DNA from: CAYPEZ01 sp964409985
GTDB taxonomy: Bacteria > Patescibacteriota > Minisyncoccia > Phycocordibacterales > UBA6899
DNA length: 28,592 bases
Reading direction: 5' to 3'
Assembly: GCA_964409985.1 (NCBI GenBank)
Contig: CAYPEZ010000008.1
Span: forward strand, 1 to 28,592
In this document: piece after piece, positions 21,912-27,989 of the stretch
How positions within the stretch are numbered: position 1 is the stretch's first letter
Layout of the letters: the number at the start of each line of letters is the position of its first letter
Made by a program: the position numbers and the translations under genes
Notes under the pieces: model-generated
Seen by the model: the letters and a program-made list of their open reading frames with translations, nothing else
The model's database searches: none
What the model was told of the DNA's origin: nothing

Positions 21912-21917
21912 TATACT
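21912..21917 (+). promoter_or_regulatory. -10 box of the first four-Cys-module gene
   Basis: TATACT follows directly after the TGA stop (21909-21911) of the upstream gene and ends eight bases before the ATG at 21926. Confidence 0.5.
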
Positions 21918-21925
21918 GTATACCT

Positions 21926-22699
21926 ATGAACAGCCAACTTGAACTCATGAAAAAAGCGATCGACGATGCGTCTCGCGAAAAAGGAATTCAGTGGAATAAA
22001 GTAACTTGGTATTCCTGGGTTCTTGCTCTCGTTGTGTTTTTTGGCGTTCTCCCTGCATCTGCATTTTATCTTGGGATGGAATATGGAGCACTGCGTATCG
22101 AACGTGGAGAATCTCCTTCCGTCATTGGTGGAGATTTCCATGCATGTACAGAAGAAGCAAAACTTTGCCCAGATGGTTCCAGCGTATCGCGCAGTGGCCC
22201 TAACTGTGATTTTGCTCCTTGCCCAGGCACCAACACACCAGTGGCACCAACCCCTGGGGTAAAAAAGCCAAAAACACCGGCAACCAAACCTGTTGCATGT
22301 ACGATGGACGCACGAATGTGCCCGGATGGGTCTGCAGTGGGGAGAAGTGGTCCGAATTGTGAATTTGAGAAGTGCTCATCTCTATCAGGGAGGCCTGAAC
22401 TCCATGGGGTGGCAACAATGGGGCCAGTGTGTCCTGTGGTACAAAATCCACCCGATCCTGCGTGTGCCGACAAGCCATACGAAGGATCCCTCGAGGTTTG
22501 GACAACAGGTGGTGGGTTTATAAAATCGTTCGCAACAAAAAAAGATGGAAGTTTTTCGTTTGAACTTACTCCAGGGGTGTACATTCTGAGACGTTCAAAA
22601 TCTGATTCATATTTTCCGACACTCTCGCCTACGACGTTTACCATGGAACAAGCAAAAATCACTGATATTGCGGTGACTTTGGACACAGGTATCCGCTAG
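21926..22699 (+). CDS. membrane-anchored protein with two four-Cys CPDGS modules and a carboxypeptidase-regulatory-like domain
   Basis: A 257-residue protein of unknown function. A cytoplasmic N-terminus of about 27 residues is followed by one membrane helix (28-50). Outside lie two copies of a module with the spacing C-x6-C-x12-C-x4-C: Cys74/81/94/99 (LCPDGSSVSRSGPNCDF) and Cys125/132/145/150 (MCPDGSAVGRSGPNCEF), joined by a Pro/Thr linker. The C-terminal part (GPVCPVVQNPPDPACADKPY, then beta strands such as DGSFSFELTPGVYILR) resembles carboxypeptidase-regulatory-like domains. These modules are typical of Parcubacteria. The four cysteines could form disulfides or bind metal. The start is set by the -10 box rather than the in-frame TTG at 21908. 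Confidence 0.78.
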   Translation: MNSQLELMKKAIDDASREKGIQWNKVTWYSWVLALVVFFGVLPASAFYLGMEYGALRIERGESPSVIGGDFHACTEEAKLCPDGSSVSRSGPNCDFAPCPGTNTPVAPTPGVKKPKTPATKPVACTMDARMCPDGSAVGRSGPNCEFEKCSSLSGRPELHGVATMGPVCPVVQNPPDPACADKPYEGSLEVWTTGGGFIKSFATKKDGSFSFELTPGVYILRRSKSDSYFPTLSPTTFTMEQAKITDIAVTLDTGIR

Positions 22700-22711
22700 G
22701 AAGATTTTTGC

Positions 22712-22717
22712 TATACT
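22712..22717 (+). promoter_or_regulatory. -10 box of the second four-Cys-module gene
   Basis: TATACT ends nine bases before the ATG at 22727; a near-leaderless start is expected. Confidence 0.5.
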
Positions 22718-22726
22718 ATTTTCTAT

Positions 22727-23377
22727 ATGATGCCTCGACTCATTGCTGTGCTCTTTGCTTTTTTTGTCCTTGGTGGAGGAGGGTATGCTGGGTATACATA
22801 TTTTAATACTCCTAAACCACAGACGTATGTCGTGTGTCCAACAGACTTGAAGCAGTGCAAAGGAGGCGTGGGCGTGGGGCGTATCTCGCCATCGTGTGAG
22901 TTTGCGCTGTGTCCCGAAGAGCGCCCCGAAGGAACTGGCGGAATTAAAGTCTTAACCGGTGTCTCTATTGTCGGGTCTTCTACTCAGACGCTTGAAGCAA
23001 TTCGAGAGAACGGGGGTGACTATACTTGCCAAGTGCTAAAAGAAGAGGGTATTCGTGGCACAGTGTATGCGTCGCAAGGGGAGCTCCGTGGGGACTTTGA
23101 TCCAGTCATGAAACCAAATGTGAGATCTGTTCCTACACACCTGATTCTTGGGAAATCACAAACCTTTGTCTGGAGTGACGCGAAAAACACTGGGCACTCT
23201 TTTGTTCGTGGAATGGAGGGAGGAAACGACCATGTTCTAGAGGTTATTCCTTTAAGCCCAATAGAACCATTGTCAGTATCTTGTTCAGTTTGGCAGCGTG
23301 ATGCCGAGCGATTTACGCCTCCTTCAGATGTCTCCATTACAGATCTTTCTGCTTCAAGTACACCTACAAATAATTAA
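22727..23377 (+). CDS. exported protein with one four-Cys module
   Basis: A 216-residue protein of unknown function. A signal or anchor helix (about 4-24) precedes a single module with the same C-x6-C-x12-C-x4-C spacing as the neighbour: Cys37/44/57/62 (VCPTDLKQCKGG, ISPSCEFALCPEE). The PDGS core has changed to KGGVG, so it is a diverged copy. The second half (TQTLEAIRENGGDYTCQVLKE, shown here as ENGGDYTCQVLKE, then GTVYASQGELRGDF and SDAKNTGHSFVRG) looks like a beta-rich periplasmic or surface domain seen in other small CPR proteins. It ends in a Ser/Thr-rich tail. A peroxiredoxin gene starts three bases after its stop. Confidence 0.72.
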   Translation: MMPRLIAVLFAFFVLGGGGYAGYTYFNTPKPQTYVVCPTDLKQCKGGVGVGRISPSCEFALCPEERPEGTGGIKVLTGVSIVGSSTQTLEAIRENGGDYTCQVLKEEGIRGTVYASQGELRGDFDPVMKPNVRSVPTHLILGKSQTFVWSDAKNTGHSFVRGMEGGNDHVLEVIPLSPIEPLSVSCSVWQRDAERFTPPSDVSITDLSASSTPTNN

Positions 23378-23380
23378 GTT

Positions 23381-23854
23381 ATGATTCCATCACAAGACAC
23401 GAAGGCCCCAGATTTCACTCTCTTAGACCAAGAGGGGAAAGCGCACACGCTGTCTTCATACAAAGGAGAGTGGGTGCTCTTGTATTTTTATCCAAAAGAT
23501 AATACCCCAGGGTGTACCATCCAAGCGTGTGCTATACGAGATGATTATCCAGCGTTTGAAAAACTTGGAGTGAGGGTGTTCGGAATCTCAGCTGATTCTG
23601 TTAAAAGCCACGAAAAGTTTGTCGAGAAGTTCCAACTCCCATTTACATTATTGTCGGATGAAGATAAAAAGGTTGTGACGCTTTACGGGGTGTGGCAAAA
23701 AAAGAAATTTATGGGGAGAGAATTTATGGGGATTCTCAGAACATCATTTCTTATTAACCCCAATGGAGTTATTGCACGTGTGTATGAAGATGTGAAAGCT
23801 GGAGAACACGCAGAAATGGTGCTCAAGGATTTGAGAGTCCTTAAAAACGCCTAA
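23381..23854 (+). CDS. bcp: Bcp-type peroxiredoxin
   Basis: A 157-residue thiol peroxidase (PrxQ/Bcp subfamily) that reduces hydrogen peroxide and organic peroxides. The peroxidatic Cys45 and resolving Cys50 are in NTPGCTIQAC, the C-x4-C arrangement of two-cysteine Bcp. Other family landmarks are APDFTLLDQEGK, VLLYFYPKDNTPGC, GISADSVKSHEKF, LLSDEDKKV and RTSFLINPNGVI. No signal peptide, so it is cytoplasmic. It starts three bases behind a Cys-module gene and is probably cotranscribed with it. A candidate non-coding RNA follows. Confidence 0.93.
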   Translation: MIPSQDTKAPDFTLLDQEGKAHTLSSYKGEWVLLYFYPKDNTPGCTIQACAIRDDYPAFEKLGVRVFGISADSVKSHEKFVEKFQLPFTLLSDEDKKVVTLYGVWQKKKFMGREFMGILRTSFLINPNGVIARVYEDVKAGEHAEMVLKDLRVLKNA

Positions 23855-23856
23855 AC

Positions 23857-23894
23857 AGAGCGCTCTTGCGGAGAGACAACTTTTGTGTTAGCAT
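23857..23894 (+). promoter_or_regulatory. promoter of the candidate ncRNA, with a palindrome
   Basis: TTGCGG (23866-23871) and TAGCAT (23889-23894) are exactly 17 bases apart. A perfect 10-base palindrome AGAGCGCTCT (23857-23866) touches the -35 box and could be an operator. Transcription would begin near 23901. Confidence 0.5.
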
Positions 23895-23900
23895 GTTGCG

Positions 23901-24115
23901 ATGCTGGGAGCACGATCGGATGAGTGTCGGTCTCTAATGCCGAGGGTGACGCACGTGGTCTTGACTTTAACTGCAACCCGGTCAGCAAAGAGGTTGACAC
24001 CCTCACAATACAGGCTCCTTCACAGCATTTTGCGGATGAACAAAATGCTACCCTGGGAGAACTGATTGTTCCGATATATTTCCCACACACCCACGGTCTC
24101 ACCCGTGGGTTTTTT
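23901..24115 (+). ncRNA. candidate structured non-coding RNA of about 215 nt
   Basis: No believable gene lies here, but the stretch has a promoter, a closed structure and a terminator. The closing stem pairs TGGGA (23905-23909) with TCCCA (24081-24085) and, across a symmetric 5x5 internal loop, ATCGGA (23915-23920) with TCCGAT (24070-24075). Inside are GAGGGTG (23942-23948) with CACCCTC (23998-24004), a perfect 9-bp hairpin AGCATTTTG/CAAAATGCT (24024-24049) and a short TCGG/CCGA hairpin that competes with the second stem. I could not match tmRNA, SRP RNA or RNase P signatures; 6S RNA is possible by size but the fold looks branched. Open frames on both strands are probably by-products. Confidence 0.6.
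24089..24115 (+). terminator. terminator of the candidate ncRNA
   Basis: ACCCACGG and CCGTGGGT form a perfect 8-bp stem with loop TCTCAC, followed by TTTTT. It lies upstream of an independent promoter for the next gene, so it ends a transcript that starts before it. Confidence 0.88.
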
Positions 24116-24119
24116 ATGC

Positions 24120-24125
24120 TACACT
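24120..24125 (+). promoter_or_regulatory. -10 box of the four-TM gene
   Basis: TACACT starts four bases after the terminator T-run and ends seven bases before the ATG at 24133. Confidence 0.5.
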
Positions 24126-24132
24126 TGGTGCC

Positions 24133-24498
24133 ATGTTTGAGACCATTCTCGTGATACATATTGCCCTTGCGGTAGGGATGGCAATTACCGCTGTGTTATC
24201 TTGGGCTGCTATCGCTTTGCGTTCAGGAGCTCGTGCTCGTTTTTTCTTGGATGTTCTTCTGTGGGGATTTGCTGGGGAGGTGATCACCGGTTCACTCTTG
24301 GCGTTATATTCTCCCAGCGCTTCCGTGCAGCATTTTTGTATGAATATTGGTCTGTACATTGTTCTTACTACGCTTGCTTCGATTCCATCGTTCCTTTTTT
24401 TGAAAAAAACTTTTCCGTGGTCTCAAGTTGTTTTCCCAATTGCACCCAGTCTTGGTATTGCAGTCATGACCGCATCATTGCTCATGGCCTATGCTTGA
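24133..24498 (+). CDS. small four-helix membrane protein
   Basis: A 121-residue hydrophobic protein of unknown function with helices at about 3-27, 38-60, 68-90 and 98-120. Only a short basic loop (RSGARARF) is hydrophilic. It overlaps the DedA gene by eight bases, so the two are translated together and may work in the same membrane process. I recognise no family. Confidence 0.65.
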   Translation: MFETILVIHIALAVGMAITAVLSWAAIALRSGARARFFLDVLLWGFAGEVITGSLLALYSPSASVQHFCMNIGLYIVLTTLASIPSFLFLKKTFPWSQVVFPIAPSLGIAVMTASLLMAYA

Positions 24499-25132
24499 GC
24501 TCTTTATACATTGGATTGAATCAATCGTCATTCCGTACGGCGGGTGGGGGATTTTTGCGGCTTCAATCGTTGAGGAAGTCATTGTTCCTGTTCCCTCAAC
24601 CCTTGTTCAAATGGGCGGGGGATTTATCCTGATGGGCGGACTTCCTGTCACGCTTTCTCATGTTGTGAGACTCTTTTCGCTTGTCGTGATTCCCGCAACA
24701 GTAGGCCTCACTATTGGATCGTTGTTTGCTTTTCTCCTTGGGAGATATGGTGCGGAACCTTTTTTTCGCAGTATTGGGAAATATCTTGGAGTCACATGGG
24801 AAGATATTTTATTGATAGCAGAAAAGATGAAAAATAAGGGAAATATTTTTTGGATACTTGTCCTTGTTCGCTCGATCCCTGTGATGCCAGCTGCTGTGGC
24901 AAGCGCCGCTGCGGGCCTGTTGCAGTTTCGCATGTTTCCATACATCATCGCCACACTATTGGGAACACTTATTCGGGCGTCTATACTCGGATTTTTGGGA
25001 TGGCAGCTTGGTGTGGGATACAAATCAATCGCTCCACACATTGAACGTTTTGAGAATATCGGTCTCCTTGTCCTCCTTGTTGTTATTGGTTGGTGGTGGA
25101 TACGAAAAAGACGAGCAAAGACTCCTCTATGA
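24491..25132 (+). CDS. DedA-family membrane protein (VTT domain)
   Basis: A 213-residue DedA/SNARE-associated protein. The landmarks are the VEEVIVPVPSTLV segment after the first helix (the usual position of E...PxPxE), the reentrant region FAFLLGRYG and the second half LVRSIPVMPAAVASAAAGLLQFRMF, here in parts LVRSIPVMPAAV and AAGLLQFRMF. DedA proteins act as lipid flippases, for example for undecaprenyl phosphate or phosphatidylethanolamine. That substrate range is family knowledge, not seen here. It overlaps the genes on both sides (eight and four bases). Confidence 0.87.
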   Translation: MLELFIHWIESIVIPYGGWGIFAASIVEEVIVPVPSTLVQMGGGFILMGGLPVTLSHVVRLFSLVVIPATVGLTIGSLFAFLLGRYGAEPFFRSIGKYLGVTWEDILLIAEKMKNKGNIFWILVLVRSIPVMPAAVASAAAGLLQFRMFPYIIATLLGTLIRASILGFLGWQLGVGYKSIAPHIERFENIGLLVLLVVIGWWWIRKRRAKTPL

Positions 25133-25794
25133 CTCCTCTGACGACGCATGTTGAGGTTATCGGTGTTTTTCTCGGACTAGCTTTTCTCGCTATCGTAGGG
25201 TTGTCTGTGACACCAACAAGTCCTTCTTTTTTGCGAAGTATGTCTGTAGATCCAGTAGAAACCATACGTTTTGCCCAAGAAGGGTATCAGCTCGACCAGT
25301 GTGTAGAGGCAATAACCCCACACGTTGTGTTGTCTCAAGAAAAGGTGGGTGAAAGAGCACAAATGATGGTTCTGGCAGGGGAACCCATCACCGCATGTTT
25401 TCCAGAAATGGCATCTGTTTCTCAGTCTGATAACGCAAAAACCTTAAAGACAACCAAAGATTACGAACGCTCTTTTGGAGCAGATGTTCGCACCTCAGTG
25501 ACCGTGCTTCCTCCTGCGAATGCAAATTCTGTTTCTGCAGCCACGACACCCGGTACACCCACAACAACTCCATTTTTTGAGGATTCCACCGATTTCACTG
25601 CTTCGTCGACAACAGCCGTTCGCTCTGAAGAACATGTTTCCAATATACCTTCAGGGGGAACCGTTGGAGAACAGGTCATTCCTACTATTGACCGATTTGA
25701 AATCTGCCGTCAACAACTTTTTGGAGACATGATTCCCGAAACAGTAAGTGAGACAGAGCAACAAGCTTTTGAAGTGTGTCTTTTTGGTTCTTGA
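25129..25794 (+). CDS. membrane-anchored protein with a Ser/Thr-rich linker
   Basis: A 221-residue protein of unknown function. A membrane helix (about 8-27) is followed by an outer part with a two-Cys region (QLDQCVEAITP...PITACFPEM), a low-complexity Thr/Ser/Pro linker (AATTPGTPTTTPFF) and a final two-Cys segment (FEICRQQLFGDM...AFEVCLFGS). The ATG at 25129 overlaps the dedA stop by four bases and gives the best membrane anchor; the frame is open to 25090 inside dedA. Its last bases contain the -35 box of the next gene. Confidence 0.68.
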   Translation: MTPLTTHVEVIGVFLGLAFLAIVGLSVTPTSPSFLRSMSVDPVETIRFAQEGYQLDQCVEAITPHVVLSQEKVGERAQMMVLAGEPITACFPEMASVSQSDNAKTLKTTKDYERSFGADVRTSVTVLPPANANSVSAATTPGTPTTTPFFEDSTDFTASSTTAVRSEEHVSNIPSGGTVGEQVIPTIDRFEICRQQLFGDMIPETVSETEQQAFEVCLFGS

Positions 25795-25819
25795 AGTCAA
25801 AGAAGGAGGGGGGTACAAT
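25791..25819 (+). promoter_or_regulatory. promoter of the SIMPL gene
   Basis: TTGAAG (25791-25796) and TACAAT (25814-25819) are exactly 17 bases apart. The spacer is unusually G-rich (AGGAGGGGGG), which looks like a Shine-Dalgarno site but is too far from the ATG at 25828 and would not be transcribed. Confidence 0.65.
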
Positions 25820-25827
25820 GTCAGTCT

Positions 25828-26562
25828 ATGAATAACTTTGGTGAACGTGTTACTGCATACATAGTCCTTGGTTGTGCAATTATTCTTACGGGCATTATTG
25901 TGTCGTATACAGCATTTAGTATTCGCTCAATGGAACGTAATGTTATTACCGCTACTGGTTCAGCAAAAGAAAGAGTAAAGAGCGATACCGCAAAATGGAC
26001 AGGCGAAATTGCACGCCGAGCTCCATCGAGTTCGTTGGCGGGGGGATATATGCAACTCGAGCGTGATATCGAGTCTGTTCGTGCATACCTCAAAACCAAA
26101 GGCGTCAGCCCGGACGCACTTGAAGTGAGACAAGTGTATGCGCAGGAAGAATTCTCATATGGTCCAGAAGGTTCGCGTCCTCTGGGAACAACAATGCTCC
26201 GACAAACACTCGTCGTTTCTGCGGCTGATGTCGAGGGGATCCGTTCTATCGCAGATGGCCTCAAGGATGTGATTGCGAAAGGAGTTCCCGTCACAACAAT
26301 GTCTCTTGAGTATTTGTATTCTAAACTTCCTGATCTCAGGGTAAAACTCCTTGGTGGAGCTGTAAAAGATGCCAAGGCTCGTGCGGGAGAGATTGCTACA
26401 GCAGGGGGTCAGAGTGTAGGAGATCTTCAAAGTGCTTCATCTGGTGTTGTTCAAGTTATGGCTCCTAACTCTATTGATGTCTCTGATTATGGTTCATACG
26501 ATACTTCCTCCGTCGAGAAAGAGGTGATGGTAACCGTCCGGGCTACCTTTGGCGTGAACTAG
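25828..26562 (+). CDS. SIMPL-domain (DUF541) protein
   Basis: A 244-residue protein with one membrane helix (about 10-32) and a SIMPL/DUF541 domain: ITATGSAKERVKSDTAKW at the start, EVRQVYAQEEF in the middle, and KDAKARAGEIATAGGQSVGDLQS plus EVMVTVRATFGV at the end, here quoted in parts KDAKARAGEIA and SVGDLQSASSG. SIMPL proteins form oligomeric rings at the envelope and are linked to oxidative stress or signalling; the function here is open. The start follows a good promoter by eight bases. Confidence 0.87.
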   Translation: MNNFGERVTAYIVLGCAIILTGIIVSYTAFSIRSMERNVITATGSAKERVKSDTAKWTGEIARRAPSSSLAGGYMQLERDIESVRAYLKTKGVSPDALEVRQVYAQEEFSYGPEGSRPLGTTMLRQTLVVSAADVEGIRSIADGLKDVIAKGVPVTTMSLEYLYSKLPDLRVKLLGGAVKDAKARAGEIATAGGQSVGDLQSASSGVVQVMAPNSIDVSDYGSYDTSSVEKEVMVTVRATFGVN

Positions 26563-26652
26563 TTGCGCTGTCATCGAAAATCGTCAACGTGGAGGCGAAT
26601 GCCCTGACACGGGTTTCCTATCGTTTCGACGCCTGATGATTTTTCTGGGGGC

Positions 26653-26680
26653 TTGCATTTTTGGGGTATATTGCTAGACT
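26653..26680 (+). promoter_or_regulatory. promoter of the RRM gene
   Basis: TTGCAT (26653-26658) and TAGACT (26675-26680) are 16 bases apart. Transcription should start at about 26687, either right at an ATG (26688) or 76 bases before the conserved start at 26763. Confidence 0.55.
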
Positions 26681-26687
26681 TTTCTTT

Positions 26688-26762
26688 ATGTGTCGTGCTC
26701 GTTCGGCGTTTCGGCCACGAGTGAAGGGTCGAGACACTGTGAACAGAACACGTATATCTACA
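26688..26762 (+). promoter_or_regulatory. possible structured 5' leader of the RRM gene
   Basis: GTGTC (26689-26693) can pair with GACAC further downstream, and CTCGT with ACGAG inside it, giving a hairpin-like leader. Alternatively the segment is translated from the ATG at 26688 as a 25-residue Arg-rich extension. The two readings exclude each other, and the sequence alone does not decide. Confidence 0.35.
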
Positions 26763-27035
26763 ATGCAGAACAAGCTTTACGTCGGAGGAATCCCATATTC
26801 CACAACGCAAGACGAACTTCGCGCAGCATTCGCTCAGGCTGGCTCCGTATCATCGGCAACGATCATTACGGACAAGATGACCGGACGCTCACGCGGATTT
26901 GGCTTCGTGGAAATGGCATCTGCTGACGAGGCGAATCGCGCAATTGAGATGTGGAACGGAAAGGAACTCGGAGGCCGCACGCTTCTCGTTTCTCTCGCCC
27001 GCCCTCAAGAGCGCAACGATCGCTTCTCTCGCTAA
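26763..27035 (+). CDS. RRM-type RNA-binding protein
   Basis: A 90-residue protein consisting of one RNA recognition motif. RNP2 is KLYVGGIPY (residues 4-12), RNP1 is RSRGFGFVEM (about 42-51), with the aromatic residues that stack on RNA bases. A short Arg/Asn tail (ARPQERNDRFSR) follows. Such single-RRM proteins in bacteria are often cold-induced RNA chaperones. I prefer the start at 26763 because family members start M-x-N-K-L-[FY]-V; the frame is open to 26661 with an ATG at 26688 directly after the promoter. A very strong terminator follows. Confidence 0.88.
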   Translation: MQNKLYVGGIPYSTTQDELRAAFAQAGSVSSATIITDKMTGRSRGFGFVEMASADEANRAIEMWNGKELGGRTLLVSLARPQERNDRFSR

Positions 27036-27045
27036 TGCAAGAGAA

Positions 27046-27080
27046 ACAAAAACCCCGTGGGAAAACCACGGGGTTTTTGT
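27046..27080 (+). terminator. strong intrinsic terminator after the RRM gene
   Basis: ACAAAAACCCCGTGG and CCACGGGGTTTTTGT form a perfect 15-bp stem with loop GAAAA. The A-tract on the left makes it bidirectional. Confidence 0.93.
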
Positions 27081-27104
27081 ATGGATTAGCGTGATATGAA
27101 TTGC

Positions 27105-27110
27105 TATACT
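27105..27110 (+). promoter_or_regulatory. -10 box of the HWHA-protein gene
   Basis: TATACT ends six bases before the ATG at 27117. A weak TGGATT (27082-27087) is 17 bases upstream. Confidence 0.5.
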
Positions 27111-27116
27111 GTACGA

Positions 27117-27725
27117 ATGAATCGTGTTGAAAAATTCATCATTCTCTGGGGAATTGTTGCTCTCATTGCTATCCCAACGTTCGTGCTGTTTGTTTCTCGC
27201 CCCACAGAAGCACTCCCTGAACAGAAGGGGGCTGTTGATGTCGTGCCAACGCCAGGAGTACCAGGGGCGCAACACTGGCATGCATCCCTCGTTGTTTATG
27301 TGAACGGCAAAGCTTTTAATTTTCTGGATAAAAAGTACATGCTCCAATCAAAGCTTGTGCATTTTGAAGATAATGATCCTTATATTGTGCATAAACACAC
27401 GACTGGAGTGACGATCCCTTATTTCCTTTCCACATTGAAAGTGTTTATGGATAACTCATGTATTGATTTCCAAAATCTCGAGGTTCCAGAAAAGTATTGC
27501 ACGAATGCGACAAATACCCTGCGTTTTTTGGTAAATGGGGAAGAGGTAAAAGATCCTGTCCATTATGACATTCAACACAATGATCACTACCTCGTCTATT
27601 ACGGCCCTCTGTCTGGGATTCAACTAAAATTCCTCTCCAATCAGGTTCCAAATGTCCCAGAATTCAAAGAAAAAACAGTGGAAGATCTTGAGGCCGAGCT
27701 GCGGGACGGAGGTTTTCTCAAGTAG
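27117..27725 (+). CDS. membrane-anchored HWHA-motif protein of unknown function
   Basis: A 202-residue protein. A membrane helix (about 6-27) precedes an outer domain that begins with AQHWHASLVVYVNGKAF, followed by LVHFEDNDPYIVHKHTTGVTIPYFL, here in parts LVHFEDNDPYIVHKH and TTGVTIPYFLSTLKV, and NTLRFLVNGEEV plus NDHYLVYYG. Proteins with this HWHA, HKH, late NG and Y/D pattern occur in CPR bacteria and some archaea. The histidines (HWH, HF, HKH) might bind metal; two cysteines (NSCIDF, EKYCTN) could form a disulfide. The start is placed by the -10 box; an upstream ATG at 27096 lies before the -10 box. Confidence 0.72.
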   Translation: MNRVEKFIILWGIVALIAIPTFVLFVSRPTEALPEQKGAVDVVPTPGVPGAQHWHASLVVYVNGKAFNFLDKKYMLQSKLVHFEDNDPYIVHKHTTGVTIPYFLSTLKVFMDNSCIDFQNLEVPEKYCTNATNTLRFLVNGEEVKDPVHYDIQHNDHYLVYYGPLSGIQLKFLSNQVPNVPEFKEKTVEDLEAELRDGGFLK

Positions 27726-27771
27726 TTTTCGCCCCTCTTTGAAGAAACGTTTGTTTCCTGTGAGGAGGCAG

Positions 27772-27844
27772 CATGCGCCATTTTTGGGGCTTTTCTGGTA
27801 TCTCGACGGTCGAGATTGTCTCTTGAAGACCTCAAAATGGCATG
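27772..27844. repeat. inverted repeat around the first palindrome
   Basis: GCCATTTT (27777-27784) and AAAATGGC (27834-27841) are perfect inverted repeats; with a two-base bulge the pairing extends to CATG at both outer ends. The first TCGACGGTCGA palindrome lies in the loop. Confidence 0.5.
27800..27816. promoter_or_regulatory. perfect palindromic operator-like site 1
   Basis: ATCTCGAC-G-GTCGAGAT is a perfect 17-base palindrome with a single central base. It shares TCGACGGTCGAGATT with site 2, 111 bases downstream. Two copies in one intergenic region suggest binding of a dimeric regulator. Confidence 0.65.
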
Positions 27845-27910
27845 AGATGACCTATAAATACTCTTTTTGTGGATAAAGTAAAAATACTTTGAAAAATAAG
27901 CGTAGAATAT

Positions 27911-27931
27911 AAATATCGACGGTCGAGATTT
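27911..27931. promoter_or_regulatory. palindromic operator-like site 2 at the likely transcription start
   Basis: A 21-base palindrome with ten-base arms and one mismatch around central G27921, core TCGACGGTCGA. A likely -10 sequence (TATAAA, 27908-27913) overlaps its left edge, so the site should cover the start of transcription for the membrane HTH gene. That is a repressor-like position. Confidence 0.6.
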
Positions 27932-27989
27932 AAACGAGGAACATCGTCGAGTGATTTTTCCTGCACTCCCACTGCATGGCCCTCCCTTC

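Noticed and set aside
23901..24115. tmRNA, SRP RNA or RNase P RNA
   Set aside because: No tRNA-like ends with CCA, no GGAAGGAAGC-type SRP loop and no GAGGAAAGTCC-type RNase P core are present.
23924..24154. 76-codon plus-strand open frame, and a 102-codon minus-strand frame (23851-24159), over the ncRNA region
   Set aside because: The plus frame runs through the intrinsic terminator and ends inside the next gene; neither has a promoter or recognisable domain. Both are explained better by a structured RNA.
25803..25812. Shine-Dalgarno AGGAGG for the SIMPL gene
   Set aside because: It is inside the -35/-10 spacer and more than 15 bases from the ATG, so it would not be in the mRNA.
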